Shown: positions 18,264 through 25,634 of the stretch, one piece after another
How positions within the stretch are numbered: position 1 is the stretch's first letter
How the letters are laid out: each line of letters opens with the position of its first letter
Assembly (NCBI GenBank): GCA_002360555.1
Contig: DEQS01000100.1
Location: 32,872 to 87,968 of the forward strand
Origin: Chloracidobacterium sp. UBA3360
Lineage (GTDB): Bacteria; Acidobacteriota; Blastocatellia; Pyrinomonadales; Pyrinomonadaceae
DNA length: 55,097 nucleotides
Reading direction: 5' to 3'
Position numbers and translations under genes: made by a program
Notes under the pieces: model-generated
What the model saw: only the letters and a program-made list of their open reading frames with translations
The model's database searches: none
What the model was told of the DNA's origin: nothing

Positions 18264-21041
18264 TTAGATAAACGCAAAGTCGAACTGTGCCTGGTGGATG
18301 TGTTTGTCGGCGGTGACATCGACGTTGCCGAGGTGTGCCTCGATCTCTTCGAGCACTTCGCGTTCGGTGGTGCGGAGGGCTTTGGAAACCTCAGGGTGAA
18401 CGCGGATCGTCGTGTGCCGGACATCATCGACCTGTTTGGACAGGCGTCGAGCCTCGGAGAGGATCTCGTAGCAAATAGTGACCGGCGATTTGACCCAGCC
18501 GGCACCTTCGCAGTATTCGCACGGGGCGCACATTGTGCGTTCGAGCGACTGTTTGACGCGTTTGCGGGTCATGATGATCAGGCCGAAATCGTTGAACGAC
18601 AGCACCTTGGTCGGCGATTTGTCATGCGACAGAGCCTCTTGCAGAGCCTGCGAGACCTTGTGCCGGTTGCGGCGGTCTTCCATGTCGATCAGGTCGAGCA
18701 CGATGATGCCGCCGAGGTCGCGCAAGCGAATTTGACGGGCGATCTCATCCACCGCTTCCATGTTGGTGCGGGTGATCGTGTCCTCGAGACGGGCGTTGCC
18801 TTTGCCGACAAATTTGCCGGTATTGACGTCGATCGCGACGAGTGCCTCGGTCTGATTGAGCACGAGATAGCCGCCGGATTTCAACCAAACACGGGGTTTT
18901 AGGGCCTTGTCGATCTCCTCTTGGACGCCAAACGCTTCGAGGATCGGCTCGTCGCGGGTGTAGAGTTTGACGCGGTTGACCATCTTAGGCGCCATGCGGT
19001 TCATAAACTCGACGGTGCGTAGATATTCCTCTTCGCTGTCGACGCGGATAGCGGTAAAGTCTTCGGAAAGCTGGTCGCGGAGCAGACGCTGGACCAGATC
19101 GAGGTCCTGATGGACGATCGCAGGTGATTTACGTTTTTCCGAATCCTTTTTGGCGTCGGCCCATGTGCGGACGAGGAATTTGGCGTCGTTCCTGAGGTCT
19201 TCTTCAGAAATGCCGATGCCCGCCGTGCGGACGATAAACCCGCCGGTCGTGATCGCGACATCCTGACGGATTCGCTGGAGCATGCCGCGCAGACGGCTGC
19301 GTTCGCTTGAGGATTCGATCTTACGCGAAACGCCGAGATGCTCGATCGTCGGCATATACACGAGGAATCGGCCCGGCAGAGCGATGTGCGAAGTGATGCG
19401 TGCACCTTTCTTTGCGATCGGCTCTTTGGCGATCTGGACGAGAATTTCCTGACCCTCTTTTAACAGATCTGAGATCGTCGGCTGAGGCCCGCGATCACGG
19501 TCACGTCCACCACGTCCACGGCCTCCACGGTCACGGTCGCCGGATGGGCGATCGCCTGACGGACGGTCACCCGAAGGGCGATCATTCGAAGGGCGGTCTT
19601 GTGAACGGTCACGCGACGGGCGGTCGTTTGACTGACGGTCCTGTGAGCGGTCGCGGGACGGCCGATCATTTGACGGCCTGTCATCAGAACGCGGTTCGTC
19701 ATCTGACTTTTCGGCAGATTGGTCGTCTGCGGGCTGCTCGTCATTTGTTGTCTTGCCCCCACGTCCGCGTCCACCGCGACCACGTCCGCCACGACTGCGG
19801 CCCTCACGTTCGGGGCGTTCGTCACGAGGTTTTTCTTCGTCTGAGCTTTCTTCGGCAGCACCGCTGCTTTCAGGAGCGATTTCAGGTTCGGCGTCAGGCT
19901 CGGATTCTGTTTCAGGAGCTTCCTCAACTGATTCGACGATCTCTGTTTGTTCGGCGTCGGTATCAACAATTTCTGCTGACTCCTCACCATCGACTGCCTC
20001 GATGCTATCGTCACCTGCTTCTTTAGCCTTAGGCTTGCCGCCCCGACGGCGGCCACGGCCACCGCGTCTGACGGCCATTTCGGCTGTTTCATCAGATTCT
20101 TTCAGACTTGCCTCGGCGTCCTCGAGAGGCTCGTCGGATTTAGCTTTCTTACCTTTAGCAGCTTTGCCCTTTGCGGCAGGCTTCTTTGCCGGTGCCTTTG
20201 CTTTTGCAGCCGGTTTCTTTGCGGTCGTGGACTTTGCCTTTTTGCCTTTGGCTGGGGCTTCGTCCTCTTCGTCGGCTATGCGTTCAAAGCCGCCGGCATC
20301 GCCCGCGACCTCTGCGAGCAGCGTGCCGACCTCAGCCGAAGCGATGCTTTCCATATCAAACTCGACGGCACGGACGCGGTCAACGATCGCTTCCTGCATG
20401 TAGGCGTCTTTGAACATATCGCCGGTCTCATCGTCGTCCGCGATCCGCTCAAAGCCCGAGTTGTCGTAATCGATCTCAAATACCGGTGCGGGCTCGGCCT
20501 CTGCCTCTCCCTCGGCCTCAGCTTGCGGTTCCTCGACACGATCTTTTCGTCCGCGGCCTCCACGGGTGCGCTTGCCGCGTTCGGGTTTTTCTTCTTGGGG
20601 GGCAGTTGCGGTTTCGACGGCAGGAGCGTCAATGTCCGTTTCGGCGTCGCCATTCGGTTCGGCGAGCGGTTCGGCAAGTTCCTGGACAGATTCCATCTGT
20701 TTTTCGCGTTCGATGCGGCTGCGGTCGATCCGTTCGTTGACTTCACGTGTGGCCTCTTCGACGGAGGTTTTTTTGCCCTTTTCCATGACGATGCGTTCGA
20801 TCTCTTCTTCTTCGTCGAAGAAATCAGAGACATATAAAAACGCATCGCGTTCGAGCCCGATATCGACAAACGCCGACTGCATACCGGGCAGGACGCGCAT
20901 CACGCGGCCCTTATAAACATTACCGACGACGCCCGAGTTTTCCTCGCCGCGTTCGATATAAAATTCTGTAACCTTACCGTTGTCGAGTATCGCGATCTTT
21001 TTTTCGCGCCCGTTACAACTCACTATCATCTCTTTAGACAT
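18264..21041 (-). CDS. rne: Ribonuclease E/G with a large low-complexity insertion in the S1 domain
   Basis: Endoribonuclease of mRNA decay and rRNA/tRNA processing, 925 residues. The S1 domain begins at residues 36-75 (GVVGNVYKGRVMRVLPGM, AFLYVSD) and resumes at about 517 (ISDLLKEGQEILVQI). Between them are about 440 residues of low complexity: acidic stretches, Lys/Ala/Pro repeats (265-300), RGG-type basic patches (162-166, 325-335, 415-430), a doubled GFERIAD motif (197 and 241) and Arg/Asp/Pro/Ser tandem repeats (463-518). The DNase I-like catalytic domain is intact, with AIDVNTG (Asp738) and VLDLIDM (Asp783) equivalent to the metal-binding Asp303 and Asp346 of E. coli RNase E, and zinc-link cysteines C841-x2-C844. 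The low-complexity part lies inside S1, not C-terminal as in enterobacteria. AAGGA precedes the ATG, after a long leader. Confidence 0.93.
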   Translation of the reverse strand: MSKEMIVSCNGREKKIAILDNGKVTEFYIERGEENSGVVGNVYKGRVMRVLPGMQSAFVDIGLERDAFLYVSDFFDEEEEIERIVMEKGKKTSVEEATREVNERIDRSRIEREKQMESVQELAEPLAEPNGDAETDIDAPAVETATAPQEEKPERGKRTRGGRGRKDRVEEPQAEAEGEAEAEPAPVFEIDYDNSGFERIADDDETGDMFKDAYMQEAIVDRVRAVEFDMESIASAEVGTLLAEVAGDAGGFERIADEEDEAPAKGKKAKSTTAKKPAAKAKAPAKKPAAKGKAAKGKKAKSDEPLEDAEASLKESDETAEMAVRRGGRGRRRGGKPKAKEAGDDSIEAVDGEESAEIVDTDAEQTEIVESVEEAPETESEPDAEPEIAPESSGAAEESSDEEKPRDERPEREGRSRGGRGRGGRGRGGKTTNDEQPADDQSAEKSDDEPRSDDRPSNDRPSRDRSQDRQSNDRPSRDRSQDRPSNDRPSGDRPSGDRPSGDRDRGGRGRGGRDRDRGPQPTISDLLKEGQEILVQIAKEPIAKKGARITSHIALPGRFLVYMPTIEHLGVSRKIESSSERSRLRGMLQRIRQDVAITTGGFIVRTAGIGISEEDLRNDAKFLVRTWADAKKDSEKRKSPAIVHQDLDLVQRLLRDQLSEDFTAIRVDSEEEYLRTVEFMNRMAPKMVNRVKLYTRDEPILEAFGVQEEIDKALKPRVWLKSGGYLVLNQTEALVAIDVNTGKFVGKGNARLEDTITRTNMEAVDEIARQIRLRDLGGIIVLDLIDMEDRRNRHKVSQALQEALSHDKSPTKVLSFNDFGLIIMTRKRVKQSLERTMCAPCEYCEGAGWVKSPVTICYEILSEARRLSKQVDDVRHTTIRVHPEVSKALRTTEREVLEEIEAHLGNVDVTADKHIHQAQFDFAFI
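19488..19655 (-). repeat. Tandem coding repeats for Arg/Asp/Pro/Ser motifs in RNase E
   Basis: Units encoding NDRPSRDRSQDR and GDRPS recur in tandem (residues about 463-518). Near-identical DNA units such as CGATCATTTGACGG and GATCATTCGAAGG variants are visible on the plus strand. Such repeats readily gain or lose units by slippage, so length may differ between strains. Confidence 0.75.
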
Positions 21042-21419
21042 AGATATATCATCCTTAAACCATCAAATTTCAACGGTTTACCGGTATTTGAAAGCAGAGG
21101 AGCTGTCGGATGTGATGATCTCGAAGACGAGACTAACGGGTTAGCTTGATCGGCAGAGCAAACGCGCGCGGATTGGTTTTATAGCTTGGGTTTGGAATTG
21201 GTTTCCAAATAGACAAGTATTGAAATTTGTTCACGCAGGAATCTCTGTTAATGCGAATAGCGACATCGCTTTTTCGCTTCGGGGAGCACCTATGCCGACT
21301 TATCGGCACGTGCTCAGACCCGTAAAATCTTGATCTTGTTAACTCAGTGTCTCACCTTGAGAACTATCTGACGGCTGCTGCTTTTCAAACCAGCGACAAA
21401 AGCGCTGACGCGGCAAACT
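21042..21419 (-). promoter_or_regulatory. Long structured 5' leader of RNase E
   Basis: From the predicted start near 21419 to the ATG is about 378 bases without an open gene. It includes a composite hairpin at 21284-21315: outer stem GAGCAC/GTGCTC and inner stem GCCGA/TCGGC. E. coli rne has a 361-base leader through which RNase E represses its own synthesis, so autoregulation is a reasonable inference. I do not recognise a known riboswitch in it. Confidence 0.5.
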
Positions 21420-21425
21420 GATGTC

Positions 21426-21455
21426 AGTATAAACAAACCAGCCGCGTAATGTAAA
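21426..21455 (-). promoter_or_regulatory. Predicted RNase E promoter
   Basis: On the minus strand TTTACA (21450-21455) and TATACT (21426-21431) are spaced 18 bases. A weaker divergent candidate for the polymerase gene, TACAAT at 21494-21499, lies 31 bases before that gene's ATG. Confidence 0.55.
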
Positions 21456-21524
21456 CATAAATCCCAAATACTTTGCGGTGGGCATCGCGGTGATACAATT
21501 GAAATACGTACTAATTAACGCGAA

Positions 21525-23300
21525 ATGGAAATATATTTTCAGCTTGTAAGCGATGGAGCGTCGCTGCAGAAAGCTTGTGACGAACTAAAAAACGAGCCGT
21601 ATCTGGGCTTTGACGTTGAGACGACGGACCTCGATCCGTACAAGGGCGATCTGCGTCTGGTGCAGCTTAGCAACGGCCAAAATACTAAGGTCGTTGATCT
21701 CAAACCGTTCAAAGACAAAGGCGATCTGCGGACAAATCCGGAGCTGGCTCCGCTGCGCGAGCTGCTCTCGTCAAATAAACAGGTCAAGATCGCGCATAAC
21801 GCAAAGTTTGATACCAAATGGGTGCGGCACCATTTGGGGTGCGAGGTTGGCAATGTTTATGACACTTATTTAGCGAGCTTGCTCGTGTCGGCGGGCGACG
21901 GGGACCGGCGGCATGGCTTGGCGGATGTAGTGCAGTTTTTCTTGGGGCAGACGCTCGATAAAAGCGAGCAGGTCAGCGACTGGGCGGCGGCTGAGCTGTC
22001 GCATTCGCAGGTCGAATATGCTGCCCGCGATGCGGCGATCATGCCGGAGGTTCGCGCCAAGCTCGATGAGCGTATCGCAGCGGACGAGCTGACACGTGCA
22101 CTAAAACTGGAGAACGAATGCGTCGTGCCGATCGCGGAGATGGAGCTTAACGGCATATATCTCGACACCGGACGCTGGGGTGAGCAGCTTGATAAAAACA
22201 AGGCGGCCGCAGCAAAATTTGGCGACGAGCTACAGGATATGCTGTCGGCGGGCGTCGCTCAGGCGTCGCTGTTTGGCCGGCCTGAGATCAATCTTGACAG
22301 CCAGGCACAGGTGACGGATGCTCTGGTCGGGCTTGGGATACCGATGCCGGACACCACGCGGGCGTGGCAATTACAGCCGTTGGCCGAAAAGTATCCGGCG
22401 GTTGCAAAGCTGCTAGAATACCGCACGGTGGCCAAAGCTTCGTCAAGCTTTGGCGAGAATATACTCGAATTTATCGAGCCCGCTACGGGCCGGATCCATG
22501 CCGATTTTCGCCAGATCGGTGCGCCGACAGGGCGGTTTTCGTGCTCAAACCCAAACCTGCAGCAGATACCGCACGAGGCCGAATACCGCCGCTGCTTTAT
22601 GGCCCCGGCGGGTAAAAAGCTGGTAATTGCTGACTATTCGCAGATAGAGCTGAGGATACTGGCGGATTTTTCGGACGATAAAAATTTTATCGAGGCGTTT
22701 GTCTCGGGCCAGGATTTCCACGCGGCGACGGCGTCGCAGGTTTTTGGCATTCCCGCCGCAGACGTCACGCCTGACCAGCGTTCGTTTGCCAAGCGGCTCA
22801 ATTTTGGCGTCGTTTATGGCATCGGAGCGTCAAGGTTTGCGGCGATGACGGGCCTCACGCAGACGCAGGCTGAGGACACTCTGCGAAAGTATTTTGCGAC
22901 CTATCCGCAGATGGATGCATGGCTGCGGACGGCGGCAAACAATGTAAAGATCGAGCGATCGACACGGTCGGGTTCGGGGCGGCTGGCGAGGTTTAGCTTT
23001 GACGAAAACGACCGCGCATCTTTAGGCTCGGCACAGCGTTACGCTAAGAATATGCCGATCCAAGGCACGTCCGCCGACATCCTCAAACGTGCCCTGCGGC
23101 TGCTCCACGACGACATCCGTGATACATCGGCAAAGCTCGTAAACATCGTCCACGACGAGATCGTCGTCGAGTGCGATGCAACCGATGCCGACCAGACCGC
23201 AGCGACGCTCGAATCCGCAATGCTCCGTGCCGGTGCCGAATTTGTCTCAAAAGTCCCGGTCAAAGTCGATGTCCACACAGCCGACGAATGGACGAAGTGA
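21525..23300 (+). CDS. Family A DNA polymerase with 3'-5' exonuclease, no 5' nuclease domain
   Basis: 591 residues corresponding to the Klenow part of Pol I. Residues 1-190 are a DEDD-type proofreading exonuclease with FDVETTD (Asp30 and Glu32) and AHNAKFD; both metal-binding acidic residues are present, so proofreading should be active. The polymerase domain has motif A DYSQIELR (Asp370), the motif B helix RSFAKRLNFGVVYG, and motif C VHDEIV (His543, Asp544, Glu545). The N-terminal FEN-like 5'-3' exonuclease of PolA is absent, so this enzyme could fill gaps but not remove primers. The ATG at 21525 lacks a Shine-Dalgarno sequence. It may complement or replace a full-length PolA encoded elsewhere. 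Confidence 0.95.
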   Translation: MEIYFQLVSDGASLQKACDELKNEPYLGFDVETTDLDPYKGDLRLVQLSNGQNTKVVDLKPFKDKGDLRTNPELAPLRELLSSNKQVKIAHNAKFDTKWVRHHLGCEVGNVYDTYLASLLVSAGDGDRRHGLADVVQFFLGQTLDKSEQVSDWAAAELSHSQVEYAARDAAIMPEVRAKLDERIAADELTRALKLENECVVPIAEMELNGIYLDTGRWGEQLDKNKAAAAKFGDELQDMLSAGVAQASLFGRPEINLDSQAQVTDALVGLGIPMPDTTRAWQLQPLAEKYPAVAKLLEYRTVAKASSSFGENILEFIEPATGRIHADFRQIGAPTGRFSCSNPNLQQIPHEAEYRRCFMAPAGKKLVIADYSQIELRILADFSDDKNFIEAFVSGQDFHAATASQVFGIPAADVTPDQRSFAKRLNFGVVYGIGASRFAAMTGLTQTQAEDTLRKYFATYPQMDAWLRTAANNVKIERSTRSGSGRLARFSFDENDRASLGSAQRYAKNMPIQGTSADILKRALRLLHDDIRDTSAKLVNIVHDEIVVECDATDADQTAATLESAMLRAGAEFVSKVPVKVDVHTADEWTK

Positions 23301-23330
23301 AGCAGTTGTCAGTGGTCGGTGCTCAGTGGT

Positions 23331-23394
23331 CAGTGAAGATCTGAGATCGCGATGAAGATGAAACGTGCGATTCCGAGCGTGATCTTGACGAGGT
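23331..23394 (-). pseudogene. Remnant of a second copy of the secreted protein at 25021-25569
   Basis: Plus-strand bases 23349-23387 match 25073-25111 at 33 of 39 positions by eye, and the next seven bases match again after an 18-base deletion relative to the intact gene. Translated on the minus strand it reads KITLGIARFIFIA then ISDLH and a stop, against KITLGTANFTFTA and VSDIK at the C terminus of the intact protein. I could not follow the similarity further upstream. The rest of 23301-23720 holds short GTCAGTGG-type repeats, an imperfect CTTTGCG/CGCAAAG inverted repeat (23600-23666) and the upstream region of the next gene. Confidence 0.6.
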
Positions 23395-23599
23395 AACCAC
23401 CACGTCGCGGCGCCGTTAGTGCTGAAACGCTGATCTAAGGGTTTTCTGCCCGGATCTTATTTACCGATAATTTATCAGATCTGCCATTTCCCGCTAACTT
23501 CGGTTTCTCCGTGCCTCGTCCGCAAATTCGCCCTCGTCGCAGATGTCCTGATACTTTCCGCCAAAGCCTTTTCTTACTTGGGATTTTCTTTGCGATCTC

Positions 23600-23666
23600 T
23601 GCGGTCTTTGCGTTGTAAACTGCCTGTTTCCCGCAAAGTCGCTACGGACGCAAAGGAACCGCAAAG
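23600..23666. repeat. Imperfect CTTTGCG/CGCAAAG inverted repeat
   Basis: GCGGTCTTTGCGT on the left and ACGCAAAGGAACCGC on the right form an imperfect inverted repeat, with further CTTTGCG and CGCAAAG words around it. Such intergenic repeats resemble the CACAGAT family elsewhere in the window. No gene is evident here. Confidence 0.45.
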
Positions 23667-23720
23667 AAGATTGCATTACTGTTGCATCTATGATACAGTG
23701 TGCTATACAAGGAGAGCAAA

Positions 23721-24101
23721 ATGATAAGACAGTGGGAGGAGTTTGAGGCGGGGCCGCATGTTCGGAGCGGGGAGCGGCTGCATGTGAGTTTGAGTAAAAA
23801 GGGAGTGATCCTGTTAAACGAAAAGACGTTTGAGGCGATCGGCAGTCCGGCGGCAGCGGCTTTGCTGTTTGATAAACGCAACAGTTCGATCGGCGTTAGG
23901 GCGACGCATATTGACCGCAAAAGCGCATTCACGGTCAAGAGCAAACCGAAGGCCCGCCATCGCGTGATCCACGCCAGCACATTTTGCCGCCACTACGGCA
24001 TCAAGATCGACCGCACCATCGCTTTCCCAACCGCCGAAGTCGATGACGACGGCACACTGATCCTCGACCTGCACTCAGCAACAATGATCGGCCGGGCGTA
24101 A
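23721..24101 (+). CDS. Small conserved protein of unknown function, paralogue of the gene at 17401
   Basis: 126 residues, no signal peptide or membrane segment. It shares with the 17401-17838 product the pattern H-V-S with G-V-I, IGSP followed by ALLFD, a string of basic residues in the middle (KSKPKARHRVIHASTF), and the ending DDDGTLILDLHSAT. The family looks like a compact beta-rich protein; no function can be given. The ATG at 23721 is chosen because AAGGAG lies seven bases upstream; the frame is open to 23700. The upstream region repeats the words ATCTATGA and TGTGCTAT found upstream of the paralogue. Confidence 0.75.
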   Translation: MIRQWEEFEAGPHVRSGERLHVSLSKKGVILLNEKTFEAIGSPAAAALLFDKRNSSIGVRATHIDRKSAFTVKSKPKARHRVIHASTFCRHYGIKIDRTIAFPTAEVDDDGTLILDLHSATMIGRA

Positions 24102-24122
24102 ATTTAAGAGGTGAAAGTGTTC

Positions 24123-24953
24123 CTAAGGAACAAAGTTGTAATTAATAACACCTGAAACCTTAACAGGCTGACCGTCGAGAAGAGTCGGCAGAAATCGTGA
24201 CCCACAAGCGGCTATTTCGGCGGCCTGACGTAATAATGGATGGCCTGAGATCGCGGCAGCGGAATGTACATTTCCAGTAACGTCGATAAGCACCTGTACC
24301 CCTACTTGCCCACCTGCCTTAACCGCACGAGCGGCTACGGGATACTTGGGCTTGCCGAGTTCCATCGCACGTCCTTGAAGTACGCCACCTGATACCTGAC
24401 CTGGTGATGAGGAGGGAGAGACGCCATTACCGCTCTTACTGTCTTGGCTCGAAGCGCTTTCATCGACTAAACGTGCCCCCATTTCAGGATCTCCCAGTTT
24501 GGTGAGCCTGTCCAAACGCATCTCTACGCCCTTGGATCCTGAACCGTCAGATTTCGGTCGCTCGGACATGAAATCATAGGCGATGCGTCCAGTAGCCGCG
24601 ACTGCTCTATTGTCTATCATGGCAGGAGTAAAGATCGCCTTTTTTGCAGCATCGATTGCGGCGTTCCTCAGAGCGGATACTGTAGGATCAGTAACGGATT
24701 TGCAAATTGGATAAGGTCCATCCGCGTCATCAGCCGACGTTACCTTTCCTTTTTCGTCCACTGTCACGGCCACAGAAACTCGACCAGAAAGCTTAACTGT
24801 GCCCGAAAGAGCAGGGTGCTTGGGTAACGGAAGCTTTTTAACGGTCGGCTGATTTGACCCGTAAAAGATCGGCTCAGCCGAAACACTGTCCTTTTGCGCA
24901 ACGCCATTGATGGTCAGAAAAAGGACTATGGCGATGGGTGCGAATAACTTCAT
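24123..24953 (-). CDS. Secreted protein with two TonB C-terminal-like domains
   Basis: 276 residues: signal peptide (residues 1-19, ending NGVAQ), a first TonB-C-like unit at about 50-145 (GRVSVAVTVDEKGKVTSADD, ending TGRIAYDF), a low-complexity Ser/Gly linker, and a second unit at about 195-276 (KYPVAARAVKAGGQVGVQV, DVTGNVHSAAAISGHPLLRQ, ending GVINYNF). TonB itself needs a membrane anchor and a Pro-rich periplasm-spanning stretch, and neither is here. The protein is probably freely periplasmic and may use the domains for protein or peptidoglycan contacts instead of energy transduction. It is convergent with the small unknown gene. Confidence 0.82.
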   Translation of the reverse strand: MKLFAPIAIVLFLTINGVAQKDSVSAEPIFYGSNQPTVKKLPLPKHPALSGTVKLSGRVSVAVTVDEKGKVTSADDADGPYPICKSVTDPTVSALRNAAIDAAKKAIFTPAMIDNRAVAATGRIAYDFMSERPKSDGSGSKGVEMRLDRLTKLGDPEMGARLVDESASSQDSKSGNGVSPSSSPGQVSGGVLQGRAMELGKPKYPVAARAVKAGGQVGVQVLIDVTGNVHSAAAISGHPLLRQAAEIAACGSRFLPTLLDGQPVKVSGVINYNFVP

Positions 24954-25020
24954 GGGATGCTCCTATTATTTTTGCAATAGGTTAGCACCACAATGAAGTG
25001 TCAGCAAGAAAAATATGGAG

Positions 25021-25569
25021 CTACTTAATGTCAGATACGGCAATTATGTTTTTTAGTAGCGTGAGCTGTGACGCGGTGAAGGTGAAATTTGCGGTTCCGA
25101 GTGTGATCTTGCCGGTGGAGTTGGCGATCTTGGCGAGGTCTTCGCGTTTTAGTTTGAAGTTGAGATACTCCATATTCTCGCCGGATTTAGCGGCGTAGCG
25201 GGCGTCGCCGAGGTCGAGGGTTTCGGTGCCGATGGTGGCTTTCCAGGCGTGGGCTTCGGCAAATTTTGGCTTTTTGCTCATTACCCAAAATGTAAAATTA
25301 ATGGTCTCGGGCGGAGCGGCGAGGTCTTTGCCGGCGTAGTTGAAAGCCATGCCGAAATTCATCGCCTGGATACCGGCGGACTTTGCTTCGGAATCGGCAA
25401 AATTGTCGCCAATTGCCATGATCTTTGTGCTGCCGCCGTCAAAGGTCAGCGTGATCTGTTTATCGGCCTTGAGCGACTTGATCTGCTTTTGGATCGCGTC
25501 GTTCGATCGCTGGGCGGAGACAGTGATAGCCGAGACGAGCACAACGGTGATCAGTAAATATTTGTTCAT
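25021..25569 (-). CDS. Secreted protein of unknown function
   Basis: 182 residues with a clear signal peptide (MNKYLLITVVLVSAITVSAQ). The mature protein is rich in Thr, Lys and Ala and appears beta-rich, with repeated hydrophobic strands such as KQITLTFDGG, TINFTFWVMS and GKITLGTANFTFTA. No family is recognised. It lies downstream of the beta-barrel gene, separated by a strong terminator hairpin, so it has its own expression or relies on read-through. A decayed fragment of a second copy is at 23331-23394, showing that this gene was duplicated. Confidence 0.75.
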   Translation of the reverse strand: MNKYLLITVVLVSAITVSAQRSNDAIQKQIKSLKADKQITLTFDGGSTKIMAIGDNFADSEAKSAGIQAMNFGMAFNYAGKDLAAPPETINFTFWVMSKKPKFAEAHAWKATIGTETLDLGDARYAAKSGENMEYLNFKLKREDLAKIANSTGKITLGTANFTFTASQLTLLKNIIAVSDIK

Positions 25570-25578
25570 AAAATAAAG

Positions 25579-25614
25579 ATCTCCGGTGAACGCATAATAC
25601 GCTTCACCGGAGAT
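25579..25614 (-). terminator. Rho-independent terminator after the beta-barrel gene
   Basis: A 12-base perfect stem (ATCTCCGGTGAA / TTCACCGGAGAT) with a 12-base loop begins 20 bases after the stop codon of the gene at 25635. On the minus strand it is followed by CTTTATTTT. Confidence 0.8.
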
Positions 25615-25634
25615 ATATTATGCTCTAAACGCTA

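Noticed and set aside
19488..19700. Tandem repeats that at first resemble a CRISPR array
   Set aside because: The units are short, in frame, with no unique spacers of constant length, and they encode DRPS-type repeats in RNase E.
19753..20403. A Ser/Arg/Pro-rich open frame of 216 codons opposite the RNase E insertion
   Set aside because: Low-complexity coding DNA read backwards gives long repetitive frames; no start signal or conserved feature supports it.
23301..23345. GTCAGTGG-type short repeats as a mobile-element end
   Set aside because: They are brief and irregular, with no transposase or target duplication nearby.
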